A DNA stretch of 26,041 nt from JBHENN01 sp046262015 (GTDB lineage: Bacteria; Actinomycetota; CADDZG01; WHSQ01): NCBI GenBank assembly GCA_046262015.1, contig JBHENN010000087.1, forward strand, positions 1 to 26,041, in the 5' to 3' direction. Below, one piece after another: positions 14,523 through 22,286 of the stretch. Made by a program: the position numbers and the translations under genes. Numbering within the stretch: position 1 is the first letter of the stretch; each line of letters opens with the position of its first letter. The notes below the pieces were generated by a model. The model searched no databases. It was not told the DNA's origin and saw only the letters and a program-made list of their open reading frames with translations.

Positions 14523-15335
14523 CTACACGGTGCGGCGGTAGCGCGCCACGGCCAGAGGAGCGAAGACGGCCAGGATGCCTACGCACCACGCTATGCACTG
14601 AAGCACGTACGACGACGTCGGGCCGCCGATCGTGAGGGCGCGTACCGCCGAGGCCGTCACCGACACCGGTTGGTGCTCGGCGAAGACCTGGAGCCACCCC
14701 GGCATCGTGTCGACGGGGACGAACGCGGAGGAGGCGAAGACCAGTGGGGCGATCACCGGGAACGACGCGGCCTGTGCGGTCTCGGGATCGCCCACCGCGA
14801 GACCGACCGTCGCGAAGATCCACGCGAACGTGTAGCCGAAGAGCAATACGAGCGCGATGCCTCCGAGGAAAGCAGCCACGTTCGTGTGGATCCGGAACCC
14901 CACCGCGAAGCCGACCCCCGTGATCAGCGCCGCGACGAAGACGTTGCGCACGAGGTCCGCGAGCGTGCGACCCGCAAGGACCGCCGAGCGCGCCATGGGA
15001 AGGGAGTGGAACCGTTCCATGAGGCCACTCTTCAGGTCGGAAGCCAGGCCGATCGCGGCGGCCATCGATCCGAAGACGACCGTCTGCACGAAGATCCCCG
15101 GCATCAAGAAATCGACGTAGCTCTGCCCCGGCACGGAGATCGCGCCGCCGAACACGTAGCGGAACATCAGGACGAAGATGACGGGTTGGATCGTCGAGAA
15201 GACGAGCAACTGTGGGATACGGACGTAAGCGATGAGGTTGCGCTGGGCCACCGCGAGCGCATCCCACAGCGCCCACATGCGCGCGTCGTGAGGAAGGCTT
15301 CGGGTGGCCGGAGCAGCGGGTGCGGCGGTCGCCAT
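14523..15335 (-). CDS. ABC-2 type transporter permease (DrrB-like)
   Basis: A 270-residue membrane protein with six hydrophobic segments and the ABC-2 export pattern. MPGIFVQTVVFGSMAAAIGLASDLKSGLMERFHSLP is the conserved DrrB-type region around residues 80-115. PVDTMPGWLQVFAEHQPVS near the C-terminus is the usual extracellular loop. It forms an exporter with the ATPase encoded just upstream. The ATG at 15335 overlaps the ATPase stop by one base (TGATG). The exported substrate (drug, lipid or polysaccharide) cannot be deduced. Confidence 0.92.
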   Translation of the reverse strand: MATAAPAAPATRSLPHDARMWALWDALAVAQRNLIAYVRIPQLLVFSTIQPVIFVLMFRYVFGGAISVPGQSYVDFLMPGIFVQTVVFGSMAAAIGLASDLKSGLMERFHSLPMARSAVLAGRTLADLVRNVFVAALITGVGFAVGFRIHTNVAAFLGGIALVLLFGYTFAWIFATVGLAVGDPETAQAASFPVIAPLVFASSAFVPVDTMPGWLQVFAEHQPVSVTASAVRALTIGGPTSSYVLQCIAWCVGILAVFAPLAVARYRRTV

Positions 15336-16303
15336 CAAGCATCCACCTCCGACAGGTCGGCGGCGCGTCCGCTCTCGGCATGACGCCCGGTGAGTGCCAA
15401 AAAGACGTCGTCAAGGCTCGGGTCTCGCACCGCGAGGGAGCTCGGTTCGAGATCGGCGGCGTCGAGGACCCGCAGGACATCCATCAGCTGGCGAGCTCCG
15501 TCGTTCGACGTCAGGCGGACGAGCGTCCCCTCGCGCTCGATCCCCATGATCTCTGCCGTGAGGTGGTCGTAGGCGTTCGTTGCCTGCTGCTCGGAGCCGA
15601 ATCCAAGCTCGGTAACGCTCCCGCCGAGCTTGTCCTTCAATGCCTGGGGTGTGTCGTTCGCGATCACACGCCCGCCGTCCACGACCGCCACCCGGTCGGC
15701 CAGACGGTCCGCCTCTTCGAGGTACTGGGTGGTGAGCAGAACCGTCGTCTCTCCTGCCACGAGCTCGCGGATCATGTCCCACAGGTCGGAGCGCCCCTGG
15801 ATGTCGAGACCCGTCGTGGGCTCGTCCAGGAACAGAAGGGGAGGTTGGTGCACCAGTGCCGCGGCCAGGTCGAGACGCCGGCGCATCCCCCCGGAGTAGG
15901 TGCGGACGGTTCGATCCCCTGCCTGGGCGAGGCCGAACCGCCCGAGCAGCTCGTCGGCCCGGCCCGGCACCGCTTTCGGATCGAGGTGCGCGAGCTTCCC
16001 CATCAGCCTCAGATTCTCTCGCCCGGTGAGGTTCGGGTCGACGGCCGCGTACTGACCCGCCAGGCCGATCAGGGACCGGACCTCCTGTGCGTCGCGCACG
16101 ACGTCGTGGCCCAATACCCGCGCTCGTCCGGCATCCGGACGAAGGATCGTCGAGAGGATGCGAACCGTGGTTGTCTTCCCCGCACCATTGGGACCGAGCA
16201 ACCCGAAGACAGTCCCGATGGGCACCTCGAGGTCCACACGTTCCAGCGCCACGACCTCGCCGAAGCGCTTGGCCAGCCCTTCGACCTCGATCGCGTTGGT
16301 CAC
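15335..16303 (-). CDS. ABC transporter ATP-binding protein (DrrA-like)
   Basis: A 322-residue ATPase of the daunorubicin-resistance exporter group. It has Walker A GPNGAGKTT (37-45), Q-loop GLAGQYAAVDPNLTG, signature YSGGMRRRLDLA, Walker B LLFLDEPTTGLD, and the switch region LLTTQYLEEAD. The C-terminal region SLDDVFLALTGRHAE is the DrrA-type tail. The GTG at 16303 is chosen where homology starts (TNAIEVEGLAKRFG); the open frame upstream is random-like. It begins 73 bases after the ECF S-component stop. That gap shows no clear terminator, so read-through from the ECF operon is possible. Confidence 0.92.
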   Translation of the reverse strand: MTNAIEVEGLAKRFGEVVALERVDLEVPIGTVFGLLGPNGAGKTTTVRILSTILRPDAGRARVLGHDVVRDAQEVRSLIGLAGQYAAVDPNLTGRENLRLMGKLAHLDPKAVPGRADELLGRFGLAQAGDRTVRTYSGGMRRRLDLAAALVHQPPLLFLDEPTTGLDIQGRSDLWDMIRELVAGETTVLLTTQYLEEADRLADRVAVVDGGRVIANDTPQALKDKLGGSVTELGFGSEQQATNAYDHLTAEIMGIEREGTLVRLTSNDGARQLMDVLRVLDAADLEPSSLAVRDPSLDDVFLALTGRHAESGRAADLSEVDA

Positions 16304-16376
16304 GGCGCCATGGTGACACGTCGGATGAAGGAGGGGCGCCGCGCAGGAGCCGCGCCGGGCACAGGGGGCGCGCCGC

Positions 16377-17174
16377 TCAGTGGATCGTGGGATGCATGCG
16401 GCGCGCGGCACGATCGAGGCATGCCAGCAGAGGTCGCCCGAGGAGCACCACCGCGACCGCGTTGCCCACGGCTCCGAACAGGTCCCAGCCCGCGGAGGTG
16501 ACCAGGTAGAAAGACCCGTAGCGGGACAGGTTCTCGCTGAGGCCGGCCGAGGGCAACCAGCCGAGGCTCGAGGAGCCGGCGAGGTAGGGCCAGAAATAGA
16601 GGTTCATGACCGCGCCGAACGCGAACGCCGCGGCGACCCCGTAGGCCGCCAACCCGAGGACGCGCAGCGACCACCGGCGCGGCCGCGGCAGGAGGCCGGC
16701 GCCGAGCCCGACCCAGCCCACCGCCACCATCTGGAAGGGGAGCCACGGCCCGAGGCCACCGACGAACATCCCCGAGGCGAACGTACCGACCGCTCCGAGC
16801 ACGAAGCCGAACGCCGGCCCGAACGAGTTGCCGGCGACCAGCACCACTACGAACATCGCCGAGAAGCCGCCGACGAAGCCCGGGAGGCGAAGCGCCACCA
16901 TGGCGGCGCCGAGGACCCCGAGCAAGGCGACCGTCTTGGGCCCCATCCCGCCGCGGCCCAGCTCGACGAACAACAGCGCGCCCAGGCACGCGAGCAAGGC
17001 CCCGATCAGCCACGGTGCATCGGCCGCGTGCGCCGCGACCGACCGCGGCGCCTCGGGTAGCAGGAACGGCCACAGGAAGGCAGCGACCCCGAGGAGGTTC
17101 GCGGCGACGAGCGTCGCCGTCCGCCCCACACCCGCACGGGCCCGATTCTCGGCGCGGGTCGCAGAGAGGCTCAA
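16377..17174 (-). CDS. ECF transporter S component, probably cobalamin-specific
   Basis: A 265-residue integral membrane protein with about six or seven hydrophobic segments. The stretch FSAMFVVVLVAG, NSFGPAFGFVLGAVG and GPWLPFQMVAVGWVGLGAG (about 110-165) is typical of ECF S components, which bind the vitamin. It follows EcfT and EcfA genes in the same operon, and a cobalamin riboswitch heads that operon. B12 or a corrinoid is therefore the best substrate guess (CbrT-like role); sequence alone does not settle it. The TTG at 17174 forms a TTGA overlap with the ATPase stop. The open frame extending upstream to 17999 is a shadow of the ATPase gene. Confidence 0.82.
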   Translation of the reverse strand: MSLSATRAENRARAGVGRTATLVAANLLGVAAFLWPFLLPEAPRSVAAHAADAPWLIGALLACLGALLFVELGRGGMGPKTVALLGVLGAAMVALRLPGFVGGFSAMFVVVLVAGNSFGPAFGFVLGAVGTFASGMFVGGLGPWLPFQMVAVGWVGLGAGLLPRPRRWSLRVLGLAAYGVAAAFAFGAVMNLYFWPYLAGSSSLGWLPSAGLSENLSRYGSFYLVTSAGWDLFGAVGNAVAVVLLGRPLLACLDRAARRMHPTIH

Positions 17175-18745
17175 CGGGCCGCCGCGACCGCGACTTGGCC
17201 CGGCGTCAGCCAACCCCGCCCCAGCACGCGCGTCGTCTGGGGCGCGAAGACCGGCGAATCGCCGAGCACGTCTTGGGGGGACCCGTCGGCGATCACCTCC
17301 CCGCCCGCCAGCATGATCACGCGGGTGGCGATCTCGGCCACGAGCTCGACGTCGTGGGTCGCGACGACGGCCGCTCCACCGTCGGTCGCGAAGCGTGCGA
17401 GGAACGCGCCGAGCCCGTCCTTGCTGGACGCGTCGAGCCCCCGGGTCGGCTCGTCGAGGAGCAGGACCGGCGCACCGGTGGCGCCGATCGCTGCGACGGC
17501 CACGAGCACCCGCTGGCCGGCCGAGAGATCGCGCGGGTGGCGAGTCCCGAGGTGAGCGATGCCGAGACGATCGAGCCACACGTCCGCGGCCCCGTCCCGA
17601 CCCACTGAGGCTTGCACCTCTCCCGCCACGGTGTCCTTGAACAGCACCATCTCGGAGACCTGGGGGCACAGGGCGACGTCGCGGCCCGGGTGGGGGGCTC
17701 GTCCGCCGACGAGGACCTCGCCCGACGCCGGAGGGTGGAGCCCCGCCAGCATCCGTAGAAGCGTCGTCTTGCCGGCACCATTGCGACCCACGAGTCCCAC
17801 GACCTCCCCGGGCGCCACCGCGACGTCCAGCCCATCGATCACCCGCCGGTCCCCATAGCCCCCCGTGAGCGCGCGGGCATCGAGCACCGGCGCGCCGGCA
17901 GGGGGGCGAGCCGCGGAGCGCGGCCCGGGGACGAGACCGGGACCCGCGGCGGCGACTCGACGGCGCGCATCGCGCACGGTCAGGGGTGTCGGCGTCCACC
18001 CGAAGATCCGGGCGAGCCGGGCGACCGGTGGACCCATATCGAGCCGGTCGAGGACATCGCCCGGCGCGCCGCAGAACGCGCCGTGACCCGCGCAGCCGAT
18101 CGCCAGGTCGACGAAGCCGGCGACCCGCTCGAACCGGTGCTCCGCGAGGATCACGGTGAGCCCGTGGTCGTGCACCAGCCGCTGCAACGCGGCGAGCACG
18201 TCCTCGGCGCCCTGCGGGTCGAGTTGGCTCGTCGGTTCGTCGAGCACGACGATGCGCGCCCCCGGCGTCAGCGCGGCAGCGATAGCGACCCGCTGCCGCT
18301 CCCCTCCGGAGAGCGTGCGGACGCTGCGGGCGCGCAGCGCTTCGATACCGAGGAGATCCAACGCCTCCTCGACGCTCCGGCGCATCGACGCCGCGGGACG
18401 CGCGAGGTTCTCCATCGCGTATGCCAGCTCGTCCTCGACCCGGTCCACCACGAACGACGCGCCCGGATCCTGGGGGACGAACGCGACAAGGTCGGCCATC
18501 CGGCGAGGCGCGTGGGTGCGGGTGTCGCGGCCTCCCACGATCACCCGACCCGAGAGCTCACCCCCGCTGAAATGAGGCACGAGGCCGTTCACCGCGCGCA
18601 GCAGGGTCGACTTGCCGGAGCCCGTAGCGCCGGCAACCAGCGCGAACGCGCCTTCCGGTACGGTCAGCGACACCCCCTCGAACACGGGCTCGTCGCGGTC
18701 GGGATAACGGAACGAGAACCCCCGGAAGACGACCTCGAGCGTCAC
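17171..18745 (-). CDS. ECF transporter ATPase, two fused ATP-binding domains (EcfA-EcfA')
   Basis: A 524-residue protein with two ABC ATPase domains, powering an energy-coupling-factor importer. Domain 1 (about 1-240) has GATGSGKST (39-47), LSGGERQ (145-151) and VVLDEP (166-171). Domain 2 (about 287-510) has GRNGAGKTT (320-328), the altered signature LSAGQ (407-411) and VLLLDEP (427-433). FVPQDP in domain 1 is the usual EcfA Q-loop, and CPQVSEMVLF replaces it in domain 2. The Pro/Ala-rich linker lies near 265-285. The GTG at 18745 overlaps the EcfT stop as GTGA. Most ECF systems use two separate ATPases; the fused form is known in several lineages. Confidence 0.93.
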   Translation of the reverse strand: MTLEVVFRGFSFRYPDRDEPVFEGVSLTVPEGAFALVAGATGSGKSTLLRAVNGLVPHFSGGELSGRVIVGGRDTRTHAPRRMADLVAFVPQDPGASFVVDRVEDELAYAMENLARPAASMRRSVEEALDLLGIEALRARSVRTLSGGERQRVAIAAALTPGARIVVLDEPTSQLDPQGAEDVLAALQRLVHDHGLTVILAEHRFERVAGFVDLAIGCAGHGAFCGAPGDVLDRLDMGPPVARLARIFGWTPTPLTVRDARRRVAAAGPGLVPGPRSAARPPAGAPVLDARALTGGYGDRRVIDGLDVAVAPGEVVGLVGRNGAGKTTLLRMLAGLHPPASGEVLVGGRAPHPGRDVALCPQVSEMVLFKDTVAGEVQASVGRDGAADVWLDRLGIAHLGTRHPRDLSAGQRVLVAVAAIGATGAPVLLLDEPTRGLDASSKDGLGAFLARFATDGGAAVVATHDVELVAEIATRVIMLAGGEVIADGSPQDVLGDSPVFAPQTTRVLGRGWLTPGQVAVAAAR

Positions 18746-19521
18746 GCGCGGTCCTCGCCGGCGAACGCGGGAGCCGCCAGGATCACCGTTGCGGCCACAA
18801 GCGCGAGCGAGACGTCCGGCCACCGCAGCGGGACGGTCGAGACCGCGAGGTCGCCCGAACCGGCAGTCGCGGCGGCGACGAACGCGGCGAGGGCGGTCGC
18901 CGAGGCGATGACGGTCGTCCACCCCGCGGGGCCCCACCTCTCGGGACGGTAGCGCGACCTCGGTCCTCGACCGTGGCCGCGCGCATCCATGCTCTCGGCG
19001 AGCGTCACCGCTTCCTCCATCCCGATCTCGAGCACGGGGACGGCGAGCGCGGGAAGGGCACGCAACCGGCCGATGCGGATCCCACGCGCCCGTTGCGCGT
19101 CACGGACCCGCGCCACCGAGTCGATCATGCGCGGCGCGATCGAGAGCGCGAGTGCGCCCGCGAGGGCGGGCTCGTGGAACCTGCGCGGCGCGAGCTTCAG
19201 GACCCGGAACGGATCGGTCACGGAGTTGAACGTGCCGAACAGAGCCAGCATCGCGGCGAGCCTCGCCCCTTCGAGCGCCGCGGCCGCGACGGCGCCGGGA
19301 GAGACGGGCCCGAAGACAACGAGCGCGGTCCGGGTCACGATCGCGACGGCGCCGAAGGCGAGGAACATCCGGAACGCCCGCTCGTGGCCGCCGGCCCTGT
19401 GCCGCGCGGCGTGGACGGCGAACGCGACCGCCACCAGACAGACCAGATAGAAGGGATTGGTCGTCGAGATGGCGACGGCGCCCGCACACAACACCCACAC
19501 GATCCACGCGCCCTGGTGCAT
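18742..19521 (-). CDS. ecfT: ECF transporter transmembrane component EcfT (CbiQ family)
   Basis: A 259-residue membrane scaffold protein that links the ATPases to the S component. There are hydrophobic segments near 6-40, 52-72 and 78-98, and two more at the C-terminus. The two Ala-Arg-Gly coupling motifs are present: RARGI (144-148) and DARGHG (179-184), which contact the ATPase grooves. The ATG at 19521 overlaps the stop of the upstream gene by one base (TGATG). The motifs and the neighbours make this a firm call. Confidence 0.92.
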   Translation of the reverse strand: MHQGAWIVWVLCAGAVAISTTNPFYLVCLVAVAFAVHAARHRAGGHERAFRMFLAFGAVAIVTRTALVVFGPVSPGAVAAAALEGARLAAMLALFGTFNSVTDPFRVLKLAPRRFHEPALAGALALSIAPRMIDSVARVRDAQRARGIRIGRLRALPALAVPVLEIGMEEAVTLAESMDARGHGRGPRSRYRPERWGPAGWTTVIASATALAAFVAAATAGSGDLAVSTVPLRWPDVSLALVAATVILAAPAFAGEDRA

Positions 19522-20414
19522 CAGCGGGGTCCCGGACGCCTCCGGCGCGCCGCACGGACCCCCATCAGCGCGAGGCCCGAGGCCGCCGCGATCGCCACCC
19601 AGCCGGCCGGCGGTGGTCCGCGCCGCGGCTCCTGGGCCGGAGCGATCGCCAGCGCGGGCGCGGCCGCGCTGACGGGCGTCTCTGCGCCCGGGGAGGCCGC
19701 CGCGATCGGGCCCGCGGCCCTCCCGGCTCGTGCCCCGCGACGCGTCCCGGTGGGCACGTCTCGGCCGGACGCGGGAGATGCGCCGGTCGGCGACGGCTCG
19801 CGTCGCGATGGACCCGGTTCGGGCTTGGTCGCCCCCGACGCGCCCTTATCGCCGGCGTCGCCGGCGTCGCCGTCGCCGGCGGAGCGCCCCGACGACTCCG
19901 GTGACGGCTCGGCGGACGGCTTCGGGTCCGTGACGGCGCACACCGATGCGAACGCCATTGTCGGCGGGCGTGGATGGGTGCTCCCGTCGTTGCCCGAGCC
20001 CCACGACCAGCCCTCGACGTCGCCGTCTTCGACCACGGTCGATCCGGCCCCCGAGCCCGACCACGGCCACCCTCCCCCGCCGTCGCCGCGCCAGTAGCCC
20101 CAGAAGTCCGGGTACTCGGCGAAGCAATCGCCGTCGTCGGTGCCCACGCCGGCGAGACGGCACACGGCTGCTCCTCCGTGTCCGAAGCGGTAGTCGAGCC
20201 CGTGCTGCGCGCCGGCGAGCTCGATCAGACGAAGGCCCGAGACGCGCGTCCGGTCGAGCTCGACGCAGAGCCTGTGCACGCCCGCGCCGGTGTCCACCAC
20301 GAGCGCGGCGCGCGAGCCCGTCGATGCGGCGCACGCCCGGCCCGGGACGCCGGCGACCGGAAGGAGCACCCCGGCGAGGAGGGCCGGCGCGAGGAGGGCC
20401 GCGCGCCGGTTCAT
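19521..20414 (-). CDS. Secreted, membrane-anchored DUF4430-like (transcobalamin beta-domain-like) protein
   Basis: A 297-residue protein with a signal peptide (1-30, cut after ACA-A). Residues about 36-140 look like a DUF4430/transcobalamin C-terminal type domain: VSGLRLIELAGA, then a GLDYRFG strand, DFWGYWRGDGGGGW (103-116), and the closing VVEDGDVEGW (127-136). A Pro/Ser/Ala-rich linker of about 110 residues follows. A hydrophobic segment (about 271-287) then precedes an Arg-rich tail, so the domain is held outside the membrane. Cysteines at 50, 85, 97 and 159 could form disulfides. In intrinsic factor and transcobalamin a domain of this type closes over B12. The gene follows the barrel-protein gene by 16 bases. 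The family link is by motif recognition only. Confidence 0.72.
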   Translation of the reverse strand: MNRRAALLAPALLAGVLLPVAGVPGRACAASTGSRAALVVDTGAGVHRLCVELDRTRVSGLRLIELAGAQHGLDYRFGHGGAAVCRLAGVGTDDGDCFAEYPDFWGYWRGDGGGGWPWSGSGAGSTVVEDGDVEGWSWGSGNDGSTHPRPPTMAFASVCAVTDPKPSAEPSPESSGRSAGDGDAGDAGDKGASGATKPEPGPSRREPSPTGASPASGRDVPTGTRRGARAGRAAGPIAAASPGAETPVSAAAPALAIAPAQEPRRGPPPAGWVAIAAASGLALMGVRAARRRRPGPR

Positions 20415-20430
20415 CCGGCCGGCCCGTCCA

Positions 20431-21522
20431 TCAGCACGGCTTGCGGCGCGGCAGCCTGCCGTCGACGTCGGTGGGCGCTATGGGCAGCGGCCGCAGCAGG
20501 AAGCCCCGCACGGCGTCGATACTGGCTCCGGCATCGGGAGGCGTCCGCGTCAGCACGCCGTCGCCGTCGGCGTCCTCCCATGTGAACGCGACCGCCCCTG
20601 CCCGCCTGCCGCACAACCGGTACTGCAGCGCGCCCAGCGCTTTGCGGCCCCCCGTCGGGACGTCCCGCCCCGCCGCGGCGTATGCCTCGAGCACGAGCGA
20701 GGTCGAGTTGGCGTCGCTCACGTAGCAGAAGGAATCCGGCCCGGGCGGGGTCTCGGCGGTGCACTTGAGCAGCGGGTCGTACACCCAGCCCTTCTTGTAG
20801 GCACGGTCGCGCGCGGTCGCGAAGAAGGAGAACGCATCGAACGAGGGAGCAGCCGCGGTCGGTTCCACCGTGAGCGCCTGCACCGCATAGCTGGTGGTGT
20901 TCGTATCGGAGGTAAAGAAGTCCTCGGTCCCGGGGCGCCTGTCCTTGCAGTGCTCGTCGTCATTCTCCGACGAGTAAGGAGCGTCGTACTGCCACCCCCC
21001 ATCGGGGCACTGCGCCGCGACCAGCCAACCGGATGGGTCGCTCGGCACGATCTCGCCGGCGGCGGAGAGGGCCAGGATCGCGAGCGCGTGCTCGATCACC
21101 GGCGTCGTCGCGCCGTACCGCCCGTTCGACTGCCGGGTGGCCGCGATCTCGGCGACGAAGTCGTGACCGGCGAACGCGCGCGGGTCCTTTCCGGCGGCAA
21201 CCAGTGCGAGGACGAGCTTGGCCTTGAGGCCGACGGTCGTCGCGTCGAAGTGATGCAGCTTGAGGTAGCGGATCGCATCGCGGACCTGCTCGGCCCCGCG
21301 CTCGACCGCGACCCAGGACAGCACCGCATCGGCGGTCGACCCGATCTTCGAGAACCCGGGCACCGCGCCGCCGTCGTGTTGCCGGCGCGCCAGGTAGCTT
21401 GCCGCGGCCCGAGCCCGTTCGGTCGTGGTGGGCGCGGCGACGGCGGGGATCGACCCTGCCAGCACACACAGCGCCGCGAGCGCGCAGAGCGCGGCGCGCC
21501 GGACCCTCCGATAGGTGACCAT
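20431..21522 (-). CDS. Secreted alpha/alpha-barrel protein (prenyltransferase/squalene-cyclase fold, transcobalamin alpha-domain-like)
   Basis: A 363-residue protein with a signal peptide (1-30, ending PAVAA-P). The mature part has repeated helical units marked by ARRQHDGGAVPGF (46-57), ATRQSNGRYG (128-137) and AAQCPDGGWQYD (169-180). Two similar helix starts, SDTNTTSYAVQALT and SDANSTSLVLEAYAAAG, add to the pattern. This is the prenyltransferase/squalene-oxidase repeat pattern of alpha6/alpha6 barrels. There is no DxDD cyclase motif, and six cysteines outside the signal peptide suggest disulfides. The same fold forms the large domain of intrinsic factor and transcobalamin. As first gene after a B12 riboswitch, a corrinoid-binding role is more likely than an enzyme of terpenes. 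The ATG at 21522 follows GGGGGAGAGGAG. Confidence 0.8.
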   Translation of the reverse strand: MVTYRRVRRAALCALAALCVLAGSIPAVAAPTTTERARAAASYLARRQHDGGAVPGFSKIGSTADAVLSWVAVERGAEQVRDAIRYLKLHHFDATTVGLKAKLVLALVAAGKDPRAFAGHDFVAEIAATRQSNGRYGATTPVIEHALAILALSAAGEIVPSDPSGWLVAAQCPDGGWQYDAPYSSENDDEHCKDRRPGTEDFFTSDTNTTSYAVQALTVEPTAAAPSFDAFSFFATARDRAYKKGWVYDPLLKCTAETPPGPDSFCYVSDANSTSLVLEAYAAAGRDVPTGGRKALGALQYRLCGRRAGAVAFTWEDADGDGVLTRTPPDAGASIDAVRGFLLRPLPIAPTDVDGRLPRRKPC

Positions 21523-21527
21523 CGCTG

Positions 21528-21588
21528 CTCCTCTCCCCCGGTCCGCGCCGGGAACCTGAACGGCCTCCGAAAGGGCCGCCGAGAGGAG
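21528..21588 (-). promoter_or_regulatory. Shine-Dalgarno sequestering pair (riboswitch expression platform)
   Basis: On the transcript the Shine-Dalgarno region GAGAGGAG (21528-21535) is a perfect complement of CTCCTCTC (21581-21588) 45 bases upstream. Pairing would hide the ribosome site of the first gene. It lies between the riboswitch core and the ATG, as expected for a translational switch. Confidence 0.55.
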
Positions 21589-21635
21589 TCGTTCCCGCCG
21601 GCTCGGTCCCTTTGCCTCGAAGGTTCGAGCCACGC

Positions 21636-21750
21636 GCCGTGAGAGTGCTCTGGCTCGTCCGCCGCGGCGGACCTACAGTTGCGGGACAGCGCCGGAGTCT
21701 GACCGGCTTCCCCCTGCACGGTGCGCGATGGTGCGCCGCGACTCTATCGC
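21636..21750 (-). promoter_or_regulatory. Cobalamin riboswitch
   Basis: On the minus strand the conserved core is seen: GGGGAAGCCGGTC (21701-21714), ACTCCGGCGCTGTCCCGCAA, and CTGTAGG. A short hairpin GTCCGCC-GC-GGCGGAC follows, then the B12-box-like GAGCCAGAGCACTCTC (21641-21656). AGAGT at 21741-21745 could pair with ACTCT at the 3' end to close the outer stem. The lack of long peripheral stems points to one of the shorter actinobacterial variants. It precedes the barrel-protein gene and the ECF operon, which it should repress when B12 is plentiful. End points are approximate. The remaining 5' leader to 21523 holds the sequestering pair. Confidence 0.88.
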
Positions 21751-21770
21751 CCCGGATCGAGCGGCAGGGG

Positions 21771-22286
21771 TCAGGGACGGAGGTAGCCGTCGCGGGCGAA
21801 CCGCGCGCCGCGCCCGTCCTCTCCCAGGCGGAACGCCACCCAGAACCACACCAGGACGGCGGCCCCCAGGACCTCGCCGGCCCACGTCGTGAGGTGGGCG
21901 AGCGGATGCACGACCAGATCCCACGAGTACGGCTCGCCCGGGAGCATCGAGAAACCGGAGCCGAAGGCGGGCCAGAAGAAGGTCTGGGGCGCGGTCCACA
22001 TGCCGTCGCCGACGAGGTGCATCAGCCATCCGACCGCGAGGCCGAACACGCGCAGCCTCGTCTCGCCTCGCAGCGCGGCGACGATCACCACCGTCACCAC
22101 GACGAGCGCGGCGAGCGAGTGAGCCGGCCCGCGCCACGTCGGGCCTTCGATGCGGAACGCCGCGAGCGACGCGTCGACGAGGTCGGGAGCGACCGCGCCT
22201 GCCAGGATGAACCGGTAGTCGATCCGCCTGCGCCCGAGAGTGACGTACACGAGCGCCGCGGCGGTCCCCATGTGCCACAGGATCAC
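21771..22286 (-). CDS. Membrane-bound metal-dependent hydrolase-like protein (DUF457/YdjM type)
   Basis: A 171-residue integral membrane protein. The start VILWHMGTAAALVYVTLGRR, then LAGAVAPDLVDAS, GPAHSLAALVVV, and GWLMHLVGDGMW carry the spaced His and Asp residues seen in the YdjM/DUF457 membrane hydrolase group. Four or five hydrophobic segments are visible. The GTG at 22286 overlaps the RNase HI stop as GTGA and gives the expected N-terminus; the ATG at 22271 is an alternative. The biochemical role of the group is poorly known. It is the last gene before the B12 riboswitch leader. Confidence 0.75.
   Translation of the reverse strand: MILWHMGTAAALVYVTLGRRRIDYRFILAGAVAPDLVDASLAAFRIEGPTWRGPAHSLAALVVVTVVIVAALRGETRLRVFGLAVGWLMHLVGDGMWTAPQTFFWPAFGSGFSMLPGEPYSWDLVVHPLAHLTTWAGEVLGAAVLVWFWVAFRLGEDGRGARFARDGYLRP

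Noticed and set aside
14317..14541. A 74-codon frame on the plus strand
   Set aside because: It lies across RNase P RNA on the opposite strand; sequence there is explained by the RNA.
13779..15383. A 534-codon plus-strand frame
   Set aside because: It runs antisense to ridA, RNase P RNA and the ABC permease, with a biased charged composition and no recognisable domain.
16377..17999. A 540-codon frame extending the S component upstream
   Set aside because: The first 275 residues overlap the fused ATPase in another frame and are Arg/Gly-rich; the true protein starts at TTG 17174.
20431..21522. Terpene cyclase or prenyltransferase enzyme
   Set aside because: It is exported, lacks the DxDD motif, and sits behind a B12 riboswitch with an ECF importer.
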